Source of the DNA: Salmonella enterica subsp. enterica serovar Typhimurium str. LT2
Lineage (GTDB): Bacteria; Pseudomonadota; Gammaproteobacteria; Enterobacterales; Enterobacteriaceae
Reading direction: 5' to 3'
Assembly (NCBI RefSeq): GCF_000006945.2
Contig: NC_003197.2
Span: forward strand, 4,340,001 to 4,404,000
Length of the DNA stretch: 64,000 nt
Of this stretch, positions 52,475 to 64,000 are shown one piece after another. Position 1 is the first letter of the stretch. Every line of letters starts with the position of its first letter. The notes beneath the pieces were generated by a model that saw nothing but the letters and a program-made list of their open reading frames with translations, was not told the origin of the DNA and did no database searches. The translations under genes were made by a program, and so were the position numbers.

Positions 52475-54064
52475 TTAATGGCGGAAGTGGCGCATGTCAG
52501 TGAAGATCATCGCAATACCGTGTTCGTCGGCAGCGGCAATCACTTCGTCATCACGGATAGAACCGCCAGGCTGGATCACACAGCTCACGCCAACGGCGGC
52601 AGCGGCATCAATACCGTCACGGAACGGGAAGAACGCGTCGGAGGCCATCGCGGAACCTTTCACTTCCAGACCTTCGTCAGCCGCTTTAATGCCAGCGATT
52701 TTCGCGGAGTACACGCGGCTCATCTGGCCTGCGCCTATACCGATAGTCATGTTCTCTTTCGCATACACAATGGCGTTGGATTTCACGAACTTGGCGACCT
52801 TCCAGCAGAACAGCGCATCGCGCAGCTCCTGCTCGGTCGGCTGGCGTTTAGAGACCACGCGCAGTTCAGCTTCGCTCACCATACCCAGATCCCTGTCCTG
52901 AACCAGCAGGCCGCCGTTAACACGCTTGAAGTCCAGACCCGGCACACGCTGTGCCCACTGACCGCAGGTCAGAACGCGAACGTTCTGTTTGGCGGCGGTG
53001 ATTTTCAGCGCCTCTTCGGTTGCGGACGGGGCGATGATCACTTCCACGAACTGGCGGGAGATAATGGCCTGCGCGGTTTCGGCATCCAGTTCGCGGTTGA
53101 AGGCGATAATGCCGCCGAACGCGGAGGTTGGGTCGGTTTTATACGCACGGTCGTAAGCGTCGAGAATAGTGGTGCTCACCGCCACGCCGCACGGGTTAGC
53201 GTGCTTGACGATTACGCAGGCTGGCTCGTTGAACTCTTTCACACACTCCAGCGCCGCGTCGGTATCAGCGATGTTGTTGTAAGAAAGCGCTTTGCCCTGA
53301 ACCTGCTGTGCGGTGGCAACGGACGCTTCTTTCACATTTTCTTCTATATAGAAGGCTGCCTGCTGGTGGCTGTTCTCGCCATAGCGCATATCCTGCTTCT
53401 TAATGAAGTTCAGATTCAGCGTACGCGGGAAGCGACCGGCGGCTTCTTTGCTTTCACCGTGGTAGGCCGGAACCATGCTGCCGAAGTAGTTAGCGATCAT
53501 GCTGTCGTAGGCGGCGGTGTGTTCGAAGGCTTTAATCGCGAGATCGAAACGGGTGTCGAGGGTCAGAGAACCTTCGTTAGCATCCATCTCTTTAATAATG
53601 GCGTCGTAGTCGCTGCTCTTCACCACGATGGCCACGTCTTTATGGTTCTTAGCAGCAGAGCGCACCATGGTCGGGCCGCCGATATCAATGTTCTCTACCG
53701 CATCTTCCAGCGAGCAGCCTTCGCGTGCCACGGTCTCGGCGAACGGATACAGGTTAACGACAACCATATCGATAGGGGCGATGTGGTGCTGTTCCATAAT
53801 GGCATCGTCCTGGCCGCGACGACCGAGGATGCCGCCGTGGACTTTTGGATGCAGGGTCTTTACGCGTCCATCCATCATTTCCGGGAAACCGGTGTAATCG
53901 GAAACTTCGGTCACCGGCAGGCCTTTTTCTGCTAACAGGCGGGCGGTGCCCCCCGTAGACAGCAGCTCCACACCGCGTGCGGAAAGTGCCTGGGCGAATT
54001 CGATGATACCGGCCTTGTCAGAAACACTGAGCAGAGCGCGGCGGACTGGACGACGTTGTTGCAT
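52475..54064 (-). CDS. purH: Bifunctional AICAR transformylase / IMP cyclohydrolase
   Basis: Last two steps of IMP synthesis. 529 aa. N-terminal cyclohydrolase (residues 1-190; [37 protein letters not shown]) and C-terminal formyltransferase (about 200-529; the catalytic KHANPCGVA with Lys and His near residue 267, [15 protein letters not shown]). First gene of purHD, with a PurR operator and a large hairpin in its leader. AICAR made before this step connects to histidine synthesis. Confidence 0.98.
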
Positions 54065-54096
54065 GGTAAATCCCCTGGATTTGACGATTACAGAGA

Positions 54097-54134
54097 GCGT
54101 TAGCTGAATTTTTCGTGAAAAACTCAGCTAACGC
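54097..54134 (-). promoter_or_regulatory. Large hairpin in the purH leader
   Basis: GCGTTAGCTGA (54097-54107) and TCAGCTAACGC (54124-54134) form a perfect 11-bp stem, extended inside by TTTTTC/GAAAAA. It lies in the purH 5' untranslated region about 33 nt upstream of the ATG. Function unknown; see findings. Confidence 0.7.
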
Positions 54135-54165
54135 CCCTTATGGGGTATTCTCATTTTGCGGCGAC

Positions 54166-54187
54166 ATTGTAACGAAAACGTTTGCGC
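54166..54187 (-). promoter_or_regulatory. purH -10 box and PurR operator
   Basis: PurR operator ACGAAAACGTTTGCGC at 54172-54187 (consensus ACGCAAACGTTTNCNT), directly next to a TACAAT -10 box read on the minus strand (54171-54166). Guanine/hypoxanthine-bound PurR would block RNA polymerase. Confidence 0.85.
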
Positions 54188-54283
54188 AACGCTCGCGAAT
54201 TTTTCTTTTTAAATTCTGGCCCCGCTTTTATCCCTGAAAGATCATTTGCAGAGTGAGAAGATCCAGGAGATGAACGCGCATTT

Positions 54284-54292
54284 TGTGGATAA
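54284..54292. promoter_or_regulatory. Perfect DnaA box between purH and the second rRNA operon
   Basis: TGTGGATAA is the complement of the consensus DnaA box TTATCCACA. It lies about 85 nt upstream of the rrn P1 -35. A second, weaker match (GTCTGTGCGTAA) follows. The rest of 54188-54368 holds no gene and probably includes the FIS sites of the rrn promoter. Confidence 0.6.
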
Positions 54293-54368
54293 GTCTGTGC
54301 GTAAATGGGTATAACCAGGGGTTTTGCTGGGGAATGCAGCAAACAGTCATTTTTCTGCAATTTTTCTA

Positions 54369-54396
54369 TTGCGGTCAGCAGAGAACTCCCTATAAT
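54369..54396 (+). promoter_or_regulatory. rrn P1 promoter (second rRNA operon)
   Basis: TTGCGG (54369-54374), 16-nt spacer and TATAAT (54391-54396), with an A/T-rich UP region before it (CATTTTTCTGCAATTTTTC). Confidence 0.93.
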
Positions 54397-54477
54397 GCGC
54401 CTCCATCGACACGGCGGATGTGAATCACTTCACACAAACAGCCGGTCGGTTGAAGAGAAAAATCCTGAAATTCAGGG

Positions 54478-54505
54478 TTGACTCTGAAAGAGGAAAGCGT
54501 AATAT
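54478..54505 (+). promoter_or_regulatory. rrn P2 promoter (second rRNA operon)
   Basis: TTGACT (54478-54483), 16-nt spacer and TAATAT (54500-54505). Confidence 0.88.
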
Positions 54506-54543
54506 ACGCCACCTCGCAACGGTGAGCGAAAGCCGCGTTGCAC

Positions 54544-54552
54544 TGCTCTTTA
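54544..54552 (+). promoter_or_regulatory. rrn boxA (second rRNA operon)
   Basis: TGCTCTTTA, identical to boxA of the first operon and preceded by a similar short hairpin. From here the two leaders are almost identical. Confidence 0.85.
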
Positions 54553-54687
54553 ACAATTTATCAGACAATCTGTGTGGGCACTCGAAGATACGGATTCTTG
54601 ACGTCGCAAGACGAAAAATGAATACCAAGTCTCAAGAGTGAACACGTAATTCATTACGAAGTTTAATTCTTTGAGCATCAAACTTTT

Positions 54688-56230
<1,543 letters not shown>

Positions 56231-56315
56231 CCTTAAAGAAGCGTACTTTGAAGTGCTCACACAGATTGTCTGATGAAAAGTGAATAGCAAGGCGTCTTGC
56301 GATTGAGACTTCAGT

Positions 56316-56391
56316 GTCCCCTTCGTCTAGAGGCCCAGGACACCGCCCTTTCACGGCGGTAACAGGGGTTCGAATCCCCTAGGGGACGCCA
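56316..56391 (+). tRNA. tRNA-Glu (TTC)
   Basis: 76 nt, GTCCCCTTCGTCTAGAGG...GGGGACGCCA, anticodon TTC in CCTTTCACG. Sole tRNA in this 16S-23S spacer. Confidence 0.98.
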
Positions 56392-56430
56392 GCGTTCAAA
56401 CTGATGAGGTCAAACCTCCAGGGGACGCCA
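56381..56430 (+). repeat. Direct repeat of the tRNA-Glu 3' end
   Basis: AGGGGACGCCA at 56381-56391 (end of the tRNA) recurs at 56420-56430, followed by CTTGCTGG. The 39-nt unit between looks like a duplication or spacer-block insertion by recombination between rrn operons. Confidence 0.75.
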
Positions 56431-56623
56431 CTTGCTGGTTTGTGAGTGAAAGTCACCTGCCTTAATATCTCAAAACTGACTTACGAGTCACGTTTGAGAT
56501 ATTTGCTCTTTAAAAATCTGGATCAAGCTGAAAATTGAAACACAGAACAACGAAAGTTGTTCGTGAGTCTCTCAAATTTTCGCAACACGATGATGAATCG
56601 TAAGAAACATCTTCGGGTTGTGA

Positions 56624-59615
<2,992 letters not shown>

Positions 59616-59678
59616 ACAACGCCGAAGATGTTTTGGCGGTTAAGAGAAGATTTTCAGCACTGATTCCGGATTTTCGGG

Positions 59679-59794
59679 AACGAAAGATTTTACGCTGAGG
59701 CAAGGCGGCAAATGAAGGAAAGGAAGGAGCATACAGAAGTATGTGACTGACTTTGCGAATGCAGCCAACGCAGCATCGGTGTAAAAGATTCGTT
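59679..59794 (+). repeat. ERIC-like element in the 23S-5S spacer (second operon)
   Basis: Bounded by AACGAA and TTCGTT, with inner TTTTAC/GTAAAA, and the core GGCGGCAAATGAAGGAAAGG, AGGAGCATAC-AGAA-GTATG, TGACTGACTTTGCG, AATGCAGCCAACGCAG. Core nearly identical to the first operon's; outer arms are different. Read through in the pre-rRNA. Confidence 0.75.
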
Positions 59795-59809
59795 TCTGGC
59801 AACAGAATT

Positions 59810-59929
59810 TGCCTGGCGGCCGTAGCGCGGTGGTCCCACCTGACCCCATGCCGAACTCAGAAGTGAAACGCCGTAGCGCCGATGGTAGTGTGGGGTCTCC
59901 CCATGCGAGAGTAGGGAACTGCCAGGCAT
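59810..59929 (+). rRNA. rrfE: 5S ribosomal RNA, second operon
   Basis: 120 nt, TGCCTGGCGGCCGTAGCGCG to GCCAGGCAT, the sequence I recall for the standard E. coli 5S. The first operon's copy differs near its 5' end. Confidence 0.99.
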
Positions 59930-59938
59930 CAAATTAAG

Positions 59939-59975
59939 CAAAAGGCTCAGTCGAAAGACTGGGCCTTTTGTTTTA
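59939..59975 (+). terminator. rRNA operon terminator T1 (second operon)
   Basis: AAAGGCTCAGTC-GAAA-GACTGGGCCTTTTGTTTT, the sequence type known as T1 in E. coli rrnB. Confidence 0.93.
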
Positions 59976-60084
59976 TCTGTGGTCTGTCGGTGAGCACTCT
60001 CCTGAGGAGGAGAAATCCGCCGGGAGCGGATTTGAACGTTGCGCAGCAACGGCCCGGAGGGTGGCGGGCAGGACGCCCGCCATA

Positions 60085-60138
60085 AACTGCCAGGCATCAA
60101 ACAAGTGAAGAAGCCCGTCCGTCAGGACGGGCTTTTTT
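60085..60138 (+). terminator. 5S remnant and terminator T2 (second operon)
   Basis: AACTGCCAGGCATCAA (60085-60100) repeats the 3' end of 5S, then AAGCCCGTCC-GTCA-GGACGGGCTT with TTTT (60111-60138). A GC-rich hairpin GGCGGGC-AGGAC-GCCCGCC lies just before. This tandem T1/T2 layout is like E. coli rrnB. Confidence 0.88.
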
Positions 60139-60161
60139 GCGTGTGCGGTAACTGTAAAAAT

Positions 60162-60234
60162 GTAGGCCTGATAAGCGCAGCGCCATCAGGCAACCTGCAC
60201 CGCCGGATGGCCGCTTCGCCTTATCCGGCCTACA
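60162..60234. repeat. REP/BIME pair downstream of the second rRNA operon
   Basis: GTAGGCCTGATAAGCGCAGC...GCCATCAGGCA followed by GCCGGATGGCCGCTTCGCCT...TATCCGGCCTACA: two REP units facing each other at the 3' side of yjaB. Confidence 0.88.
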
Positions 60235-60259
60235 TGCACTTATCAGACAGCGCCGCTAC

Positions 60260-60697
60260 TCACGGATAAATTAAATTCAATAATGGATACGGTTTCCCAA
60301 GATCGTCGACCTCCGAACGTCCCGTCACCTTGAATCCCATTTTCTTATAAAATCCAACAGCTTGTGTATTTTGCTCGTTAACATTGGTTGTCAATCCCGG
60401 CGCCAGTGTTAACGCATGTTCAACCAGCATCTTACCGATACCCTGACCGCGCACGTCCGGATCTATAAACAGAGCATCCATATGCTCACCGGTAAGCAGC
60501 ATAAACCCTACCGGCTCATCCTGATCGGTCACGGCAACCCATAGTGGCGCTTCTGGCAGAAAATCGCTCACCAGTTCTTCCAGTTCGGCCCGATAAGCGT
60601 TTGACAGAAAATCGTGCGTGGCATCGACTGAGCGACGCCAGATCGCAATCAGTTTTTCCCCTTCCTCATGCCTTGAACGGCGAATGTTAATCATCAT
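60260..60697 (-). CDS. yjaB: GNAT-family N-acetyltransferase YjaB
   Basis: Predicted acetyl-CoA-dependent acyltransferase, 145 aa. Start at 60697 (MMINIRRSRHEEGEKL) after AAGGAG; the frame upstream to 60757 lacks a signal. GNAT motif A DPDVRGQGIGKMLVEHAL (about residues 80-97) with the Q/RxxGxG/A loop, and motif B NEQNTQAVGFYKKMGFKVTG. Substrate unknown. The C-terminus (LLNLIYP) is a little shorter than in E. coli. Minus strand, divergent from metA. Confidence 0.92.
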   Translation of the reverse strand: MMINIRRSRHEEGEKLIAIWRRSVDATHDFLSNAYRAELEELVSDFLPEAPLWVAVTDQDEPVGFMLLTGEHMDALFIDPDVRGQGIGKMLVEHALTLAPGLTTNVNEQNTQAVGFYKKMGFKVTGRSEVDDLGKPYPLLNLIYP

Positions 60698-60802
60698 CTT
60701 CACTCCTTTTTTGCTTACTTCTATTCTAATGCAAATGCTGTCGTGAAACTTTCTCACCTTGAACTTGCAGACTCGACATTCGCCTGATTTCTGAGTATCT
60801 TC

Positions 60803-60834
60803 AGCTATCTGGATGTCTAAACGTTTAAACGTAT
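60803..60834. promoter_or_regulatory. MetJ operator upstream of metA
   Basis: Four tandem 8-mers, AGCTATCT, GGATGTCT, AAACGTTT and AAACGTAT, against the met box AGACGTCT. The two best are in the middle. S-adenosylmethionine-bound MetJ would repress metA. Confidence 0.85.
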
Positions 60835-60853
60835 GTCGTGAGGTTATCAGGTT

Positions 60854-61783
60854 ATGCCGATTCGCGTGCTGGACGAGCTACCCGCCGTCAATTTTTTACG
60901 TGAGGAGAATGTCTTCGTCATGACGACTTCTCGCGCATCAGGTCAGGAAATTCGCCCGCTAAAGGTACTTATCCTTAACCTGATGCCGAAGAAGATTGAA
61001 ACGGAAAATCAGTTTCTGCGTTTGCTATCGAACTCGCCATTGCAGGTCGATATTCAACTACTGCGGATAGATGCCCGCGAGTCGAGGAACACGCCAGCCG
61101 AGCATCTGAACAACTTTTACTGTAACTTCGACGATATCTGCGATCAGAACTTTGATGGGCTTATCGTGACCGGAGCGCCGCTGGGTCTGGTGGAGTTTAA
61201 TGACGTGGCTTACTGGCCGCAGATTAGGCAGGTGCTGGAATGGGCGAAAGATCACGTTACTTCGACGCTATTTGTCTGTTGGGCCGTTCAGGCCGCACTC
61301 AATATTCTGTATGGTATCCCTAAGCAGACCCGTACAGATAAACTTTCCGGCGTCTATGAACATCACATCCTTCATCCACATGCTCTGTTAACGCGTGGTT
61401 TTGATGATTCGTTTCTGGCGCCACACTCACGCTATGCCGATTTCCCGGCGGCGCTGATACGGGATTATACGGATCTTGAAATTCTGGCCGAAACAGAAGA
61501 AGGGGATGCGTACCTGTTTGCCAGCAAAGATAAACGTATTGCGTTTGTCACCGGTCATCCTGAATATGACGCTCATACGTTAGCGGGTGAATATTTTCGT
61601 GACGTTGAGGCCGGGTTAAATCCGGAGGTTCCGTACAACTATTTCCCAAAAAACGATCCGCAAAACATACCGCGCGCAACCTGGCGCAGCCACGGTAATT
61701 TACTGTTTACTAACTGGCTCAACTATTATGTCTACCAGATTACGCCATATGATCTGCGTCACATGAATCCAACCCTGGATTAA
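60854..61783 (+). CDS. metA: Homoserine O-succinyltransferase
   Basis: First committed step to methionine: succinyl-CoA + homoserine. 309 aa. Catalytic Cys142 ([13 protein letters not shown]) and Lys46/47 ([11 protein letters not shown]), with HPEYD later (His235, Glu237 in E. coli numbering). GAGGTTATCAGGTT precedes the ATG. The protein is heat-labile in enterics and limits growth at high temperature. Ends at a TTCG-loop terminator. Confidence 0.98.
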
Positions 61784-61828
61784 TCTTCTGCTTCTGACGA
61801 TCCTAAAGCGTTTCAGCATGTTGAATCA

Positions 61829-61850
61829 GGCACCTTCGGGTGCCTTTTTT
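61829..61850 (+). terminator. Terminator after metA
   Basis: GGCACC-TTCG-GGTGCC followed by TTTTTT. Confidence 0.93.
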
Positions 61851-61930
61851 ATTTCCGAAACGCACCTCATCATGTAATTAAATTTAATTTATATTGTTAT
61901 CAATAGGTTAATGCATAATTAAATTAAAAA

Positions 61931-61963
61931 TGGAAATTGTTTTTGATTTTGAAATTTAATTGA
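61931..61963 (+). promoter_or_regulatory. Probable IclR site upstream of aceB
   Basis: TGGAAATTGTTTTTGATTTT followed by GAAATTTAATTGA, an A/T-rich quasi-palindrome 86-118 nt before aceB. It matches the E. coli aceB IclR box region as I recall it. A -10-like TAGTCT follows at 61965. The rest of 61851-61930 is A/T-rich with no gene. Confidence 0.6.
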
Positions 61964-62048
61964 GTAGTCTTAGTTGTGTTGAACGAAAAGTGCACAGTGA
62001 TCCTTCGTTCGCATTGGGGATGTATCTGGATCAACAACGAGGAGCTGC

Positions 62049-63653
62049 ATGATGAATCCACAGGCAACCACAACTGATGAATTAACCTTTACCAGGCCGC
62101 AAGGCGAGCTGGAAAAGCAAGTCCTGACCGCTGAAGCAGTCGAGTTTTTGACGGAGTTAGTCACCCGTTTTACGCCAAAACGCAATAAACTCCTGGCTGC
62201 CCGTATCCAGCAACAGCAGGATATTGATAACGGTAAGTTGCCTGATTTTATTTCGGAAACCACTTCCATTAGAGAAAGTAATTGGCAGATTCGTGGTATT
62301 CCGGCGGATTTACAGGATCGCCGAGTAGAAATTACCGGGCCGGTTGAACGTAAAATGGTGATTAATGCCCTGAACGCAAATGTGAAAGTGTTTATGGCGG
62401 ATTTTGAAGACTCGCTGGCGCCGGACTGGAATAAAGTTATTGATGGTCAAATCAACCTGCGTGATGCGGTGAACGGCACCATTAGCTATACCAACGAAGC
62501 CGGAAAAATCTATCAGCTCAAGCCCGATCCGGCCGTATTGATTTGTCGTGTACGTGGTCTACATCTGCCAGAAAAACATGTTACCTGGCGGGGGGAAGCC
62601 ATTCCCGGCAGCCTGTTTGATTTTGCTCTGTACTTTTTCCACAACTATAAAGCGCTGCTCGCTAAAGGTAGCGGCCCGTATTTTTACCTGCCGAAAACGC
62701 AAGCCTGGCAGGAGGCAGCCTGGTGGAGCGAAGTGTTCAGCTACGCCGAAGACCGCTTTAACCTGCCGCGCGGTACGATCAAAGCGACCCTGTTGATTGA
62801 AACGCTGCCGGCTGTTTTCCAGATGGATGAGATTCTTCATGCGCTGCGTGATCATATCGTCGGTCTCAACTGTGGTCGCTGGGATTATATTTTCAGCTAT
62901 ATCAAAACGTTGAAAAATCACCCGGATCGCGTTTTGCCGGACAGGCAGGTGGTAACGATGGACAAACCGTTTCTGAGCGCCTACTCGCGCCTGCTGATCA
63001 AAACCTGCCACAAGCGCGGCGCGTTCGCGATGGGCGGTATGGCGGCGTTTATCCCGAGCAAAGACGTTGAACGCAACAATCAGGTCCTTGCCAAAGTGAA
63101 AGCGGATAAAGCGCTGGAAGCGAACAACGGCCACGACGGCACGTGGATTGCGCATCCTGGGTTGGCGGATACCGCAATGGCCGTCTTTAACGAGGTACTG
63201 GGCGAGCACAAAAATCAGCTGTTCATTACCCGTGATGAAGATGCGCCGATTACCGCTGAACAGTTACTGGAGCCATGTGAAGGCGAACGCACAGAAGCGG
63301 GAATGCGCGCCAATATTCGCGTGGCAGTGCAGTACATTGAAGCGTGGATCTCCGGCAATGGCTGTGTACCGATTTACGGTCTGATGGAGGATGCCGCGAC
63401 GGCGGAAATCTCACGAACCTCTATCTGGCAGTGGATTCACCATGAGAAAACACTGAGCAATGGAAAACCCGTAACGAAAACGCTTTTCCGCGAAATGTTG
63501 GCGGAAGAGATGCGGGTAATCCAGGACGAACTGGGCGAGCACCGCTACAGCAGCGGGCGCTTCGACGATGCCGCACGTCTGATGGAGCAAATCACCACCT
63601 CAGATGACTTAATCGACTTCCTCACCCTGCCGGGCTATCGCTTACTGGCTTAA
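62049..63653 (+). CDS. aceB: Malate synthase A
   Basis: Glyoxylate shunt: glyoxylate + acetyl-CoA to malate. 534 aa from 62049, or 533 from the second of two adjacent ATG codons (62052), which is better spaced from GAGGAG. VFMADFEDSLAPDWNKVIDG (about residues 118-137), CRVRGLHLPEKHV, ATLLIETLPAVFQMDEIL (catalytic base region), and NGCVPIYGLMEDAATAEISR. First gene of the aceBA(K) operon. Confidence 0.98.
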   Translation: MMNPQATTTDELTFTRPQGELEKQVLTAEAVEFLTELVTRFTPKRNKLLAARIQQQQDIDNGKLPDFISETTSIRESNWQIRGIPADLQDRRVEITGPVERKMVINALNANVKVFMADFEDSLAPDWNKVIDGQINLRDAVNGTISYTNEAGKIYQLKPDPAVLICRVRGLHLPEKHVTWRGEAIPGSLFDFALYFFHNYKALLAKGSGPYFYLPKTQAWQEAAWWSEVFSYAEDRFNLPRGTIKATLLIETLPAVFQMDEILHALRDHIVGLNCGRWDYIFSYIKTLKNHPDRVLPDRQVVTMDKPFLSAYSRLLIKTCHKRGAFAMGGMAAFIPSKDVERNNQVLAKVKADKALEANNGHDGTWIAHPGLADTAMAVFNEVLGEHKNQLFITRDEDAPITAEQLLEPCEGERTEAGMRANIRVAVQYIEAWISGNGCVPIYGLMEDAATAEISRTSIWQWIHHEKTLSNGKPVTKTLFREMLAEEMRVIQDELGEHRYSSGRFDDAARLMEQITTSDDLIDFLTLPGYRLLA

Positions 63654-63684
63654 TTCACCACATAACAATATGGAGCATCTGCAC

Positions 63685-64000
63685 ATGAAAACCCGTACTC
63701 AACAAATCGAAGAATTACAGAAAGAGTGGACACAACCGCGCTGGGAAGGCATCACCCGCCCGTACAGCGCGGAGGAGGTGGTGAAATTACGCGGCTCGGT
63801 TAACCCGGAATGCACGCTGGCGCAGCTCGGCGCCGCGAAAATGTGGCGGCTGTTGCACGGTGAAGCGAAAAAAGGCTATATCAACAGCCTTGGCGCGCTG
63901 ACCGGCGGTCAGGCGTTGCAGCAGGCGAAAGCCGGTATTGAGGCGATTTATCTTTCAGGCTGGCAGGTGGCGGCAGATGCCAACCTGGCATCCAGCATGT
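63685..64000 (+). CDS. aceA: Isocitrate lyase, 5' part (3' end outside window)
   Basis: Cleaves isocitrate to succinate and glyoxylate. The first 105 codons are present from the ATG at 63685 (MKTRTQQIEELQKEWTQPRW) after TGGAGCATCTGC. RGSVNPECTLAQLGAAKMWR and LGALTGGQALQQAKAGIEA match the family; the catalytic KKCGH lies beyond the window. 31 nt after aceB in one operon. Confidence 0.97.
   Translation, partial: MKTRTQQIEELQKEWTQPRWEGITRPYSAEEVVKLRGSVNPECTLAQLGAAKMWRLLHGEAKKGYINSLGALTGGQALQQAKAGIEAIYLSGWQVAADANLASSM

Overview
This window is a stretch of enterobacterial chromosome that I read as Salmonella enterica. The gene order argCBH-oxyR-sthA-fabR-btuB-murI-rrn-murB-birA-coaA-tRNAs-tufB-secE-nusG-rplKAJL-rpoBC-thi-rsd-nudC-hemE-nfi-hupA-zraPSR-purHD-rrn-metA-aceBA is the E. 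coli/Salmonella 89-91 minute backbone. Three things point to Salmonella: a type III effector gene identical in layout to sseK1 between rpoC and thiH, 94-nt intervening sequences in helix 45 of both 23S genes, and protein sequences that are close to but distinct from the E. coli proteins as I recall them.

Layout. 1-2.8 kb: end of argC, then argB and argH (arginine synthesis). 2.9-4.0 kb: oxyS sRNA and oxyR (peroxide response). 4.0-7.7 kb: sthA, fabR, yijD, trmA. 7.9-10.8 kb: cobalamin riboswitch, btuB, and murI, which overlaps btuB. 10.8-16.6 kb: a complete rRNA operon with tRNA-Ile and tRNA-Ala in the spacer. 16.7-19.7 kb: murB-birA, with convergent coaA. 20.0-21.8 kb: four tRNA genes cotranscribed with tufB. 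22.0-34.25 kb: secE-nusG, rplKA, rplJL and rpoBC (translocation, transcription and translation core). 34.3-36.9 kb: AT-rich accessory islet with a small membrane protein, a frameshifted unknown gene, sseK1 and the tail of an IS transposase. 37.0-42.7 kb: thiCEFSGH on the minus strand behind a TPP riboswitch. 42.8-47.7 kb: rsd, nudC, hemE, nfi, yjaG, hupA, yjaH. 47.7-51.2 kb: zinc stress system zraP/zraSR with facing sigma-54 promoters. 51.2-54.2 kb: purHD. 54.3-60.2 kb: a second complete rRNA operon with tRNA-Glu. 60.2-64.0 kb: yjaB, metA, aceB and the start of aceA (glyoxylate shunt).

Most of the window is ordinary core genome. The most notable observations are in non-coding RNA. An ERIC repeat of about 121 bp sits exactly in the P3 arm of the thiC TPP riboswitch, with its stem preserved by covarying bases. 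ERIC-like elements of similar size also lie in the rplJ (L10) leader and in both 23S-5S spacers. The second 16S gene carries one extra A in the helix-45 tetraloop that KsgA dimethylates. The islet gene next to sseK1 is split by a one-base slip in a homopolymer, and a transposase C-terminus marks the other side of sseK1.

Statements about E. coli or Salmonella relatives are from memory; no database search was run.
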